A DNA stretch of 64,000 nucleotides. Origin: Rhodocyclaceae bacterium (GTDB lineage: Bacteria; Pseudomonadota; Gammaproteobacteria; Burkholderiales; Rhodocyclaceae). This document shows positions 44,467 through 53,258 of this stretch, piece after piece. How positions within the stretch are numbered: the stretch's first letter is position 1; every line of letters begins with the position of its first letter. The translations under genes and the position numbers were made by a program. The stretch lies in NCBI GenBank assembly GCA_016702335.1, contig JADJEF010000002.1, positions 62,001-126,000 on the forward strand, written 5' to 3'. A model generated the notes under the pieces. The model had not been told where the DNA came from and searched no databases. It saw only the letters and a list, made by a program, of their open reading frames with translations.

Positions 44467-44491
44467 AAGTCGGCGCTGGCGAGACGGCGAT
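44467..44491 (+). repeat. Dispersed 25-bp repeat, copy 9 (intergenic)
   Basis: Exact consensus (C and G at the variable positions), identical to copy 5 in plsY. It sits 30 bases before the TTG start of the Tat-exported oxidoreductase. Confidence 0.88.
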
Positions 44492-44520
44492 AGCGGTACG
44501 GTGAGCCACGGGAGACGGGA

Positions 44521-46413
44521 TTGATTACGCGCAGGGATTTTCTGAATGGCATGGCCCTCACCGGCGCGGGGGCGCTGTGGCATCCGTTCAACTCCCTGGC
44601 CGCGCTGGCGGAGCCCGGCCCCTACCCGCCGGCCTTGACCGGCTTGCGTGGTGCCCATCCCGGTGCCTTCGAGGCGGCGCACGCGCTGGCGCTGGAAGGC
44701 GCAGCCATCACCGGTGCGCCGGTAGCTCCGGCCGAAAAGTACGACCTCATCGTCGTGGGTGGCGGCATCAGCGGCCTGTCAGCGGCGCATTTCTATCGAC
44801 GCCAGGTCAAGAGCGATGCACGCATCCTTATTCTGGACAACCACGATGACTTCGGCGGTCATGCCAAGCGCAACGAATTCACGGTGGACGGCAAAACTCT
44901 GGTCACGTATGGGGGCACGCAGTCTCTGGAGTCGCCTTCGGACTACAGCCAGGAGGCATCGGCCTTGCTCCGCGACCTGGGTATTGACGTCGACGCACAG
45001 GCGCAGGCCTACGATCGTGAGTTCTTCGCCCGCCATGGGCTGAGTATGGGCGTTTACTACGATGCGGTGACCTTTGGCCGGGGTGCCCTGGTGCGGGGCA
45101 CTCTGCCGACCCGGCGTAGCGCCGAGTACTACACCCGGCAGTGGGTGCCCGGTGTGCAGCTCGCCCCGGAATTTGCCGCGACACTGGCGCAAGCGCCGCT
45201 TTCCGGTGCGCAACGCGCACAGCTGCGCGAGGTGCTCGCCGTGCCGGAGCACATCACCGGCTATTTTCGCTCGGCTCAAGGTGAGCAGCGCTTCTATGAG
45301 CAGAGCTATGTCAGCTTTCTGCGCAGCTGCTATCTTATCGAGGATGAGGCCTTGCTCAAGCTGCTCTCCATGCCTCTGGCCGAGGATGCGGCGTTGGGCG
45401 GCACGGGGGTGTCCTTGCCATTGGCGCTCTCGGGCGGCCTGCTTGGCCTGCCGCCGGCGGAGAAATTCGCCCAGTGGTTCAATGACCCTTCGCTGCGGCC
45501 TGAGCCGGATGATGGCCAGGACGAGTATGTGCATCCTTTTCCCGATGGCAACGCGACTATCGCGCGAGCACTGGTCAAGGCGCTCATTCCGGCGGTGACA
45601 GAGGCCGCGTCGCTTGAGCAGTGCGTCGGTGCGCGCTTTGATTACACGCGGCTGGATATGCCGGAAAACGCCGTGCGGCTGCGGCTCGCCAGTCTGGCGG
45701 TGCACGCGCGCAACGAGCCAGGTGGTACGCGCGTGCGCTATCTGCAACAGGGAGTGCTCCACGAGGCAACGGACTCCCATACGGTGATGGCTGGCTGGCA
45801 CATGATGGCCGCGCATGTCGTGGCCGATCTGCCTGCCGTGCAAAAAGAGGCCATGCGCGCGAATATCAAGATGCCGTTGGTCTTCGTGCAGGTGGCCTTG
45901 CGTCGCTGGCAAGCGATTCAGCGCAGCGGCGTGGCAGCGGCCTATTGCCCGGGAAGCCCGTTCCAGTTTGTGCAAATGGATTTCCCGGTCCACATGGGCG
46001 GGCAAGCGCCCTCGGCCGGTCCAAACGCGCCGGTCAGCCTGCTGATGATCCGGATGCCCTGTCCGCCCTTGATCGAGGCGACGGTGCCTGACCTGCTGCG
46101 GGCTGGCCGGGCGGAATTGATGGGTACCAGTTACGAGACCTTCGAGCAGCAGGTCGTCGCGCAATTGCAGGGAATGTATGGCCAGCAGGGCTTTGATGCG
46201 CCGCGCGACATTGCCGCCATAACGGTGAATCGCTGGCCGCACGGCTATGTATGGGAAGAGGCACAGTACCAGGGGCAAGCGGCCAGCACGCTGGCCGCCA
46301 GGCGTCATGGGCGCATTGCCATCGCCAATGCCGACGCAATGGGGCGGGCGTATACCGATGCGGCTATTGACGCCGCGTGGCAGGCGGTGCGTGACCTCAA
46401 GCGCGCCAGGTAG
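44521..46413 (+). CDS. Tat-exported FAD-dependent oxidoreductase, spermidine dehydrogenase-like
   Basis: A 630-residue periplasmic flavoprotein. Seen: a twin-arginine signal (TRRDFLNGMALTGAGAL), YPPALTGLRGAHPGAFEAAH, the FAD Rossmann motif DLIVVGGGISGLSAAHFYR, DNHDDFGGHAKRNEF, and the C-terminal RWPHGYVWE with the FAD-closing IANADAMGRAYTDAAID. This layout is that of SpdH-like enzymes, which oxidise polyamines. Substrate is inferred from resemblance only. It starts at TTG 44521 with GGGAGA upstream, the only start that keeps the Tat signal. No cytochrome partner gene is adjacent. Confidence 0.85.
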   Translation: MITRRDFLNGMALTGAGALWHPFNSLAALAEPGPYPPALTGLRGAHPGAFEAAHALALEGAAITGAPVAPAEKYDLIVVGGGISGLSAAHFYRRQVKSDARILILDNHDDFGGHAKRNEFTVDGKTLVTYGGTQSLESPSDYSQEASALLRDLGIDVDAQAQAYDREFFARHGLSMGVYYDAVTFGRGALVRGTLPTRRSAEYYTRQWVPGVQLAPEFAATLAQAPLSGAQRAQLREVLAVPEHITGYFRSAQGEQRFYEQSYVSFLRSCYLIEDEALLKLLSMPLAEDAALGGTGVSLPLALSGGLLGLPPAEKFAQWFNDPSLRPEPDDGQDEYVHPFPDGNATIARALVKALIPAVTEAASLEQCVGARFDYTRLDMPENAVRLRLASLAVHARNEPGGTRVRYLQQGVLHEATDSHTVMAGWHMMAAHVVADLPAVQKEAMRANIKMPLVFVQVALRRWQAIQRSGVAAAYCPGSPFQFVQMDFPVHMGGQAPSAGPNAPVSLLMIRMPCPPLIEATVPDLLRAGRAELMGTSYETFEQQVVAQLQGMYGQQGFDAPRDIAAITVNRWPHGYVWEEAQYQGQAASTLAARRHGRIAIANADAMGRAYTDAAIDAAWQAVRDLKRAR

Positions 46414-46436
46414 GCAGGCGTGGCGCGCCGTTTCGC

Positions 46437-46461
46437 AAGTCGGCGCTGGTGAGACGGCGCT
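46437..46461 (+). repeat. Dispersed 25-bp repeat, copy 10 (between convergent genes)
   Basis: Consensus except for CT at the end. It fills most of the 51-base gap between the oxidoreductase stop (46413) and the convergent parA stop (46465). Confidence 0.87.
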
Positions 46462-46464
46462 TGG

Positions 46465-47268
46465 CTATTTTCGCTTGGTCGTGCGGGGCTTCTTGCCGCT
46501 GCGTTTGGTCACCAGTTCCTCGTACAGGGTCGTGAATTCGCCGGTGAGCTTGTGGCTGGCGTCCAGATGAATCATCGGGCGCGCCGCCGCGTGCGATTCC
46601 TTGATCTTGACCGAGCTCGAGAGGTGTGTGTCCAGAACCGGCAGGCCTTCTTCGCGTAATTCCTTGACCACCTGCTGCGGCAGGCTGGCGCGTGGCTGAA
46701 ACTGGTTGACCACGATGCCTTCGATCTCAAGCGCCGCATTGTGGTCGGCACGAATCTCGGCCACGTTATCGAGCAGGGTGTACAGCGCCCGCCGAGAAAA
46801 ATCGTCGCAGTCAAAGGGAATCAGGCAGCTATCGGCGGCAATCAGGGCCGAGCGGGTGTAGTAGTGCATGGCCGGCGGGGTATCGATCCAGATTTCGTCG
46901 AACTCGTCCAATTCGTCCAGCGCTTCCTTGAGCTTGTAGATCTTGTAGCGCGCTTCAAGTTTGCTCTGCAGGTCTTCGAGGGCGGGGTCGCTGGGCAGGA
47001 TGGACAGGTTGGCAAACGGCGTTTCGGTGATGAAGTCGCGAGTGGAGCGCGGGTTCAGGCGAAAGTTCAGCGTCTGATCGAAAAAATCGGCGGCCGTGGT
47101 GCGCAGGGTGTCGGCACCGTCACCCAGCACATAGCGGGTTGAGTTGGCCTGTGCGTCCAGATCGACAATGAGCGTGCGTTTGCCGCGCGAGGCCGCGAGC
47201 GCCGCCAGGTTGCAGGTAATGGTGCTCTTGCCGACGCCACCTTTTTGATTGAATACAACGCGCTTCAT
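46465..47268 (-). CDS. ParA-family ATPase without a ParB partner
   Basis: A 267-residue deviant-Walker ATPase of the ParA/MinD group, which positions DNA or protein cargo on the nucleoid. Seen: FNQKGGVGKSTITCNLAA (deviant Walker A with the signature lysine), LIVDLDAQANSTRY, the Walker B region IWIDTPPAMHYYTRSAL, and VVNQFQPRASLPQQVVKEL. I chose ATG 47268 directly before KRVVFNQKGG. No ParB gene, parS-like site or replication gene lies next to it, so it is an orphan and not clearly chromosome-partition ParA. The cargo is unknown. Confidence 0.88.
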   Translation of the reverse strand: MKRVVFNQKGGVGKSTITCNLAALAASRGKRTLIVDLDAQANSTRYVLGDGADTLRTTAADFFDQTLNFRLNPRSTRDFITETPFANLSILPSDPALEDLQSKLEARYKIYKLKEALDELDEFDEIWIDTPPAMHYYTRSALIAADSCLIPFDCDDFSRRALYTLLDNVAEIRADHNAALEIEGIVVNQFQPRASLPQQVVKELREEGLPVLDTHLSSSVKIKESHAAARPMIHLDASHKLTGEFTTLYEELVTKRSGKKPRTTKRK

Positions 47269-47368
47269 GGGAGATTCCTGTCTAAGCAAAAAGAGTTGAA
47301 AGACAATTCTGGCATGCAGGCAGAGCTATCATGCAGTGGAATAAGCCTTGAAAAAACGGAGATGCTCA

Positions 47369-49666
47369 ATGTCTGCAAATGACGACTCAGAAGAGAAAAA
47401 GCTGGCCGCAGCGGCGCTGGAATATCACTCGGCGGCTCCATTTGGCAAGATTTCCGTGGTGCCGACCAAAGGCCTGACCAATCAGCGCGATCTGGCGCTG
47501 GCGTACTCGCCGGGCGTCGCCGCCGCCTGCAATGCGATTGTCGCGGACCCGGCACAGGTTAGCCGCCTGACCTCCCGTGCCAACCTGGTGGCGGTGGTGA
47601 CCAATGGCACGGCGGTATTGGGTCTGGGGAATATCGGCCCATTGGCGGCCAAACCGGTGATGGAAGGCAAGGGGGTACTGTTCAAGAAGTTTGCCGGTAT
47701 CGATGTCTTCGATATCGAACTGGCCGAGAACGACCCGGACAAGCTCGTCGATATGATTGCCGCGATGGAACCGACCTTTGGCGGGATCAATCTTGAGGAC
47801 ATCAAGGCGCCCGAATGCTTTTACATTGAGGCACGCCTGCGCGAGCGCATGAAGATCCCCGTGTTTCATGATGATCAGCATGGCACCGCCATTGTCGTTG
47901 CTGCAGCGATACTCAATGGTTTGCGCCTGGTTGGGAAAAAGATCGATGAGGTCAGGCTGGTGACTTCCGGAGCCGGGGCGGCGGCTTTGGCCTGTCTTGA
48001 CCTGCTGGTGAATCTGGGCGTGCGTATCGAGAACATTTGGGTGACCGATATCGAGGGCGTGGTCTATGAGGGACGAACCACCCTGATGGATCCGCTGAAG
48101 GCGCGCTATGCCAAGGCAACGCAGGCGCGTACGCTGGCAGAGGTCATTGCGGGTGCCGACATCTTCCTCGGTTTGTCGGCGGGTGGCGTGCTGAAAGCTT
48201 CGATGGCCGCGACCATGGCCGCCAATCCGCTCATTCTGGCGCTGGCGAATCCCACCCCCGAAATTTCGCCCGACGAGGTGAAGGCGGTGCGCACCGACGC
48301 CATCATTGCCACGGGTCGCTCGGACTACCCGAACCAGGTCAACAATGTGCTGTGCTTTCCTTTCATTTTCAGGGGGGCCTTGGATGCGGGTGCCAGCACC
48401 ATTACCGAACAGATGAAGCTCGCCGCCGTGCGCGCGTTGGCCGAGTTGGCGCAAGCGGAAGCCTCCGATGTTGTTGCCAAAGCCTACTCCGGCGAAGCCT
48501 TGGGTTTCGGGCGCGACTACCTCATTCCCAAACCGTTCGATCCGCGCTTGATCGTGCGTATTGCCCCGGCCGTCGCGCAGGCGGCCATGGACTCCGGGGT
48601 GGCCACCCGCCCGATCGAGGACATGGCGGCGTATTGCGAGCGTCTCAATAATTTTGTGTACCACTCCGGTTTTGTCATGAAGCCGGTGTTCGCCGCTGCC
48701 AAGCAGGCACCACGCAAAGTCATTTATTGCGAGGGCGAGGACGAGCGCACTCTGCGTGCAGTTCAGGCAGTTCTTGATGAGGGCTTGGCCAAGCCAGTGG
48801 TCATTGGTCGCCCCGAAGTTGTCGCCAAACGCATAGAGCGTGCGGGCCTGCGCATTGTTCCGGGGCGCGACTTTGAACTGGTGAACCCCAGCTTCGATCC
48901 GCGCTATCGTTCTCTGGTTGAAGACTACCATCAGTTACTGGGGCGGGACGGTGTGACGCCCGCGTTGGCCAAGCAGCGATTGCGCTCGGACACCACGCTC
49001 ATTGGTGCCATGTTGCTGCGCCGAGGTGAGGTTGATGCCATGCTCTGCGGCACCGTCGGCCAGTTTGCTGACCATTTGGCCCATGTGTCTCGCGTTATCG
49101 GCGTGCGTCCTAGCGCGCGGTGTTTTGCGGCCATGAACCTGCTGCTGCTGCCCAAGCACACCTTGTTTATCTGCGATACCTATGTGAATCAGGACCCGGA
49201 CGCCGAGCAACTGGCCGAAATTGCGATCATGGCGGCCGAAGAGGTTCGCCGTTTTGGCGTAGAACCAAAGCTGGCCATGGTCTCGCATTCCAGTTTCGGC
49301 AGTGCCCATTCCGACTCGGCACGGAAAATGGCCCAGGCACGTCGAATTATCGAAACCAGAGTGCCCGAGTTGGAAGTGGATGGCGAGATGCATGCTGATG
49401 CGGCCCTGTCTGAGGCGATTCGCTCACGCATGCTGCCCGAAGGACGTCTGCGCGGCGCGGCCAACTTGTTGATCATGCCCAATCTCGATGCCGCAAATAT
49501 CTCCTATAACTTGCTCAAGGCGGCCAGTGGCGATGGCGTGAGCGTTGGCCCGGTGCTGCTCGGCGCAGCGCAACCCGTGCATGTGCTGACGCCCTCCGCA
49601 ACCGTCCGTCGCCTGGTCAATATGACCGCCTTGGCCGTGGTTGAAGCCAATCAGCTCAAAACATAG
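47369..49666 (+). CDS. maeB: NADP-dependent malic enzyme with phosphotransacetylase-like domain
   Basis: MaeB converts malate to pyruvate, CO2 and NADPH. It is 765 residues, the long bacterial form. Seen: the malic domain with LTNQRDLALAYSPGVAAAC, the catalytic VFHDDQHGTAIV, the NADP-binding VTSGAGAAALACLDLLV, and from about residue 440 a phosphotransacetylase-like domain (VIYCEGEDERTLRAVQ to NLLIMPNLDAANISYNLLK) thought to be regulatory. ATG 47369 has GGAG at good spacing. It is divergent from parA. Together with the propionate route it would connect succinate and malate to pyruvate. Confidence 0.95.
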   Translation: MSANDDSEEKKLAAAALEYHSAAPFGKISVVPTKGLTNQRDLALAYSPGVAAACNAIVADPAQVSRLTSRANLVAVVTNGTAVLGLGNIGPLAAKPVMEGKGVLFKKFAGIDVFDIELAENDPDKLVDMIAAMEPTFGGINLEDIKAPECFYIEARLRERMKIPVFHDDQHGTAIVVAAAILNGLRLVGKKIDEVRLVTSGAGAAALACLDLLVNLGVRIENIWVTDIEGVVYEGRTTLMDPLKARYAKATQARTLAEVIAGADIFLGLSAGGVLKASMAATMAANPLILALANPTPEISPDEVKAVRTDAIIATGRSDYPNQVNNVLCFPFIFRGALDAGASTITEQMKLAAVRALAELAQAEASDVVAKAYSGEALGFGRDYLIPKPFDPRLIVRIAPAVAQAAMDSGVATRPIEDMAAYCERLNNFVYHSGFVMKPVFAAAKQAPRKVIYCEGEDERTLRAVQAVLDEGLAKPVVIGRPEVVAKRIERAGLRIVPGRDFELVNPSFDPRYRSLVEDYHQLLGRDGVTPALAKQRLRSDTTLIGAMLLRRGEVDAMLCGTVGQFADHLAHVSRVIGVRPSARCFAAMNLLLLPKHTLFICDTYVNQDPDAEQLAEIAIMAAEEVRRFGVEPKLAMVSHSSFGSAHSDSARKMAQARRIIETRVPELEVDGEMHADAALSEAIRSRMLPEGRLRGAANLLIMPNLDAANISYNLLKAASGDGVSVGPVLLGAAQPVHVLTPSATVRRLVNMTALAVVEANQLKT

Positions 49667-49679
49667 TCCGGAGCGAAAA

Positions 49680-50654
49680 ATGCCCAAGGCCATACGCCTG
49701 CACGCTACCGGCGGGACAAATGTTTTGCAGTTTCAGGAAGTCGGCGCTGGTGACACGGCGATGGGTTCGGCGCGGGTGCGGCACCATGCTGTCGGCGTGA
49801 ACTTTATTGACATCTACCACCGCACCGGTCTGTACCCGCTCTCCTTGCCGTCGGGAATTGGGCTGGAAGGTGCGGGCGTCGTGGAGGCTGTGGGTGCCGG
49901 TGTCACCGAGGTGAAGGTCGGTGATCGCGTGGCCTATGCCGGTGGCCCGGTTGGCGCCTACGCGGAAGTGCGCGATATTCCGGCGGACCGCCTCGTGCCT
50001 CTGCCGGCGTCAATCAGCTTCGACACCGGCGCGGCCATGATGCTGCAAGGCTTGACGGCGCAGTATCTGCTGCGAAGAACCTGCACCGTGAAACCGGGTG
50101 ATTTCATTTTGATTCACGCGGCGGCCGGCGGAGTCGGCTTGATTGTCTGTCAATGGGCCAAGGCGCTTGGCGCAAGGGTGATTGGCACCGTAAGCTCAAA
50201 AGCCAAGGCGGCTTTGGCGGAGGCACATGGTTGTGATCACGGCATTGTGTATACCGAGGAAAATTTCACTCAATGCGTCCGTGAAATTACGGGTGGTGCG
50301 GGGGTATCGGTGGTTTATGACTCGATCGGCAAAGACACATTTTTCGGCTCGCTTGATTGCTTGAAGCCGATGGGCATGATGGTCAGCTTTGGCAATGCGT
50401 CGGGTCCGGTCGCGCCGTTTGAGCTTTCAGAACTTGCCAAACGAGGTTCCCTGTTCATCACCCGCCCGACTCTATTTACCTACACGGCCAGGCGCGAAGA
50501 GTTGCTGGCCATGGCGCACGATCTGTTCGGGATGGTCGAGTCGGGCAAGGTAAAGATCGAGATCAGTGCTAGTTATCCGCTCGCTCAGGCCGCGCGTGCT
50601 CACGACGATCTGGGGGCTCGGCGCACGACCGGAGCCATCATTCTGAAACCGTAA
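49680..50654 (+). CDS. qor: NADPH:quinone oxidoreductase, zeta-crystallin type
   Basis: A zinc-free MDR-family reductase that passes electrons from NADPH to quinones. It is 324 residues. Seen: KAIRLHATGGTNVLQF, NFIDIYHRTGLYPLSLPSGIGLEGAGVV, the nucleotide loop IHAAAGGVGLIVCQWAK, and SYPLAQAARAHDDLGARRTTGAIIL. The start lies 13 bases after maeB. A repeat copy in the sense frame encodes EVGAGDTAMGSARV at residues 20-30, where relatives usually have something like PGPGEVRV. The element has therefore rewritten a surface loop without breaking the protein. Confidence 0.94.
   Translation: MPKAIRLHATGGTNVLQFQEVGAGDTAMGSARVRHHAVGVNFIDIYHRTGLYPLSLPSGIGLEGAGVVEAVGAGVTEVKVGDRVAYAGGPVGAYAEVRDIPADRLVPLPASISFDTGAAMMLQGLTAQYLLRRTCTVKPGDFILIHAAAGGVGLIVCQWAKALGARVIGTVSSKAKAALAEAHGCDHGIVYTEENFTQCVREITGGAGVSVVYDSIGKDTFFGSLDCLKPMGMMVSFGNASGPVAPFELSELAKRGSLFITRPTLFTYTARREELLAMAHDLFGMVESGKVKIEISASYPLAQAARAHDDLGARRTTGAIILKP
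49738..49762 (+). repeat. Dispersed 25-bp repeat, copy 11 (sense inside qor)
   Basis: Exact consensus (T and C at the variable positions). Read as EVGAGDTAM in the qor frame, near the N-terminus of the protein. Confidence 0.88.
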
Positions 50655-50675
50655 ATACCTCTGCCGGGACAGGTG

Positions 50676-53021
50676 TCAGCGTTCGACAGGTTTGATCTGG
50701 GCGTCGCGTACGGGTGCAGGTTCCTGCTGCTCCACCAAGGGCTCCGGGGGGGCGGTCGGATCTTCATCAACGGCGACGAATTCGCTGTAGATGTAATCAT
50801 GCACCGTGCGTCCGGCCGGGTCGGTAATGGTCAACGGGGTCAATCCGGACGGTAGCTCTTGTGAGCTTTCCGGCACGCCGACCAAGGCGGTTTGCATGTA
50901 GCCGATCCAGATCGGCAACGCTGCACTGCCACCGGTTTCGCCGCTGCCCATGCGCTTTGGTTGATCGAAGCCAACCCAGGCAATCCCGACCACTGTCCCC
51001 TGATAACCGCAGAACCAGGCGTCAATGTAGTCGTTCGTCGTGCCGGTCTTTCCGGCAAGGTCGCCGCGTTTGAGTGTCATCGCCCGGGTGGCTGTGCCAC
51101 GCCGAACCACGTCGCGCATCATGCTGTCCATCAACCAGGCGTTGCGTGCGTCGATCACGCGCAGATTCTCATCGCCGGCAATATCAGGTCTGGTTTCAGC
51201 GAGCACGTTCCCCTTTTCATCGAGGATTTGCGAGATCACATAGGGCGACACACGGTAGCCACCATTGGCAAAGACCGAGTAAGCCGCAAGTTGCTGCCAA
51301 GGGGTGACGGCACCGGCGCCGAGCGCCATTGTCAGATAGGGCGGGTGCTTTTCCGGCGAGTACCCGAAGCGGGCGACGTAGTCTTGCGCGTAATGAGTAC
51401 CAATGGCTTGCAGCAACCGGATCGAGACCATGTTTTTCGACTTGGCCAGTGCCGTACGCATGGTCATGCTGCCATCGTATTTGCCGTCGTAGTTTTGCGG
51501 CTCCCAGGCTTGACTCCCGGTTTCCTCGGCCGAAATGCTGATCGGTGCATCTTCAAACAAGGATGCCGGACTGAGACCTTTTTCCAGCCCGGCCGAGTAG
51601 ATGAAGGGCTTGAAGCTGGACCCCGGTTGACGCCATGCCTGGGTTACGCGGTTGTATTTGTTCTTGGAAAAATCCCAGCCGCCAACCAGAGCGCGTACCG
51701 CGCCATCGACAGGGCTCGCCGCGACGAAGGCGGCCTGAACGTCGGGTAACTGCAGTAGCTGCCAGCCTTTTTCCTGCTTTTGCACGCGAATCACGGCACC
51801 GCGCCGAATTTGCTTGTTGGGGGGGGCGCTCTTATCCAGCATACGGGCAGGAAATTTGATCGCATTGCCGGTAAGGTTAAGGACTTCGCCACCTCTCAGG
51901 TAGGCCTTGACGCTTGTAGTGGAGGCTTCAAGAACGATGGCGGGAAGGAGATCGCCGGAGTCATCGAAATCCTGCAAGAGTTCTTCAAGCGCCTCGTCGG
52001 TGTCCGAGTTAATGTCCTTCATATTCACATAAGACTCGGCACCACGATAGCCATGGCGCAGGTCGTAAGCCAGCACGGCACTGCGCAAACTATCAACGGC
52101 GGCTCGCTGCTCTTTCTGGATAATCGTGGTGGTGACTTTGTAGCCGCGACTGTAGGCGTCGTCAGGGTATTGCTCCACCACCGTTTGCCTGACCATTTCA
52201 GCGATGTAGTCCCCCGGCGTTCCGAAGTCATTTACATCGCGTTTGACAGGCAGGACTGCTTTTTGGGCGATTTCCAGCTGCTCCGGGGTGATGAAATCCA
52301 ATTCGCGCATCCGGCGCAGCACATAGCGCTGGCGAAGTTGTGCCCGTCGAGGATTGACTACCGGGTTGTAGGCGGAAGGAGCTTTGGGCAGACCGGCAAG
52401 CATCGCGGCCTCAGCCACCGAGAGATCTTTAAGCGGCTTGCCATAGTAGATTTGCGCGGCGGCAGAAAAACCGTAGGCCCGTTGCCCCAGATAAATCTGG
52501 TTGAGATACAACTGCAGAATCTCATCCTTGCTGAGACTGTGCTCGATCTTGAAGGCAAGCAAAACCTCGTAGAGCTTTCGGGTCAGCGTTTTTTCTGAGG
52601 ACAGGAAGAAATTCCGCGCCACCTGCATGGTGATCGTCGACGCCCCTTGCCGCTTCCCTCCTCCGATCAGGTTTGACAGCGCCGCGCGAGCAATACCGCG
52701 CGTATCGATTCCGGAGTGCTCATAAAAACGCTCGTCTTCTGCCGCCAGAATGGCTTGCTTCAGAACTGGCGGAACGTCTTTAACGGTTACGAGGTTGCGC
52801 CGCTCCTCACCAAACTCCCCCATCAAATGCCCATCGGCGGTATAAATGCGTAACGGGATTTTTGGCCGGTAGTCAGTGAGCACCGCGATCGATGGAAGTT
52901 GCGGATAAATCACGATCACGATCATGCCAATTAGCGACAGACAGGCGATGCCGACGGCTGCTGCACCGGCAATTAGTGCGGTAAGCCAGCTCGAGGCCGG
53001 TGAGAAGGGGAGTTTTTGCAC
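50676..53021 (-). CDS. mrcA: Penicillin-binding protein 1A (bifunctional)
   Basis: An inner-membrane protein that polymerises and cross-links peptidoglycan. It is 781 residues. Seen: one N-terminal membrane helix (about 15-37), the GT51 glycosyltransferase domain with EDERFYEHSGID and QGASTITMQVARN, an OB-like insert, and the transpeptidase domain with the nucleophile motif GSSFKPFIYS, SKNMVS and KTGTTND. A proline-rich tail ends the protein. In many proteobacteria this gene is divergent from pilM, as here. That supports mrcA/ponA over another class A PBP. Confidence 0.95.
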   Translation of the reverse strand: MQKLPFSPASSWLTALIAGAAAVGIACLSLIGMIVIVIYPQLPSIAVLTDYRPKIPLRIYTADGHLMGEFGEERRNLVTVKDVPPVLKQAILAAEDERFYEHSGIDTRGIARAALSNLIGGGKRQGASTITMQVARNFFLSSEKTLTRKLYEVLLAFKIEHSLSKDEILQLYLNQIYLGQRAYGFSAAAQIYYGKPLKDLSVAEAAMLAGLPKAPSAYNPVVNPRRAQLRQRYVLRRMRELDFITPEQLEIAQKAVLPVKRDVNDFGTPGDYIAEMVRQTVVEQYPDDAYSRGYKVTTTIIQKEQRAAVDSLRSAVLAYDLRHGYRGAESYVNMKDINSDTDEALEELLQDFDDSGDLLPAIVLEASTTSVKAYLRGGEVLNLTGNAIKFPARMLDKSAPPNKQIRRGAVIRVQKQEKGWQLLQLPDVQAAFVAASPVDGAVRALVGGWDFSKNKYNRVTQAWRQPGSSFKPFIYSAGLEKGLSPASLFEDAPISISAEETGSQAWEPQNYDGKYDGSMTMRTALAKSKNMVSIRLLQAIGTHYAQDYVARFGYSPEKHPPYLTMALGAGAVTPWQQLAAYSVFANGGYRVSPYVISQILDEKGNVLAETRPDIAGDENLRVIDARNAWLMDSMMRDVVRRGTATRAMTLKRGDLAGKTGTTNDYIDAWFCGYQGTVVGIAWVGFDQPKRMGSGETGGSAALPIWIGYMQTALVGVPESSQELPSGLTPLTITDPAGRTVHDYIYSEFVAVDEDPTAPPEPLVEQQEPAPVRDAQIKPVER

Positions 53022-53177
53022 GTTGGATGTGTTGTGTCGTTTGGATTGGCTGTCTCGACTGGCCTTGGGAGCGATTAGAAATTGGGCTCGCTTTAGAACT
53101 GCTCGGGGCCGAGCGCGAAGCTTATCGGGATTGGGGCTTTTTTGCTACGCTAATGCAATTGGCTTAAAGAAAATACC

Positions 53178-53206
53178 TTTACAGTCGATATAGTTGCTGG
53201 TAGTAT
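53178..53206 (+). promoter_or_regulatory. Candidate sigma-70 promoter for pilMNOPQ
   Basis: TTTACA (53178-53183) and TAGTAT (53201-53206) are separated by 17 bases, in the region divergent from mrcA and about 50 bases before the pilM start. Confidence 0.5.
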
Positions 53207-53258
53207 CTGAAGTAGATTATTCAAAAGTATCGCAAGTCACTGTTTTAGGGGGATAAAC

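Noticed and set aside
33953..44491. Repeat copies as inverted-repeat ends of a transposon
   Set aside because: No transposase frame lies between oppositely oriented copies, no target-site duplications are visible, and intervening genes are housekeeping genes in normal order.
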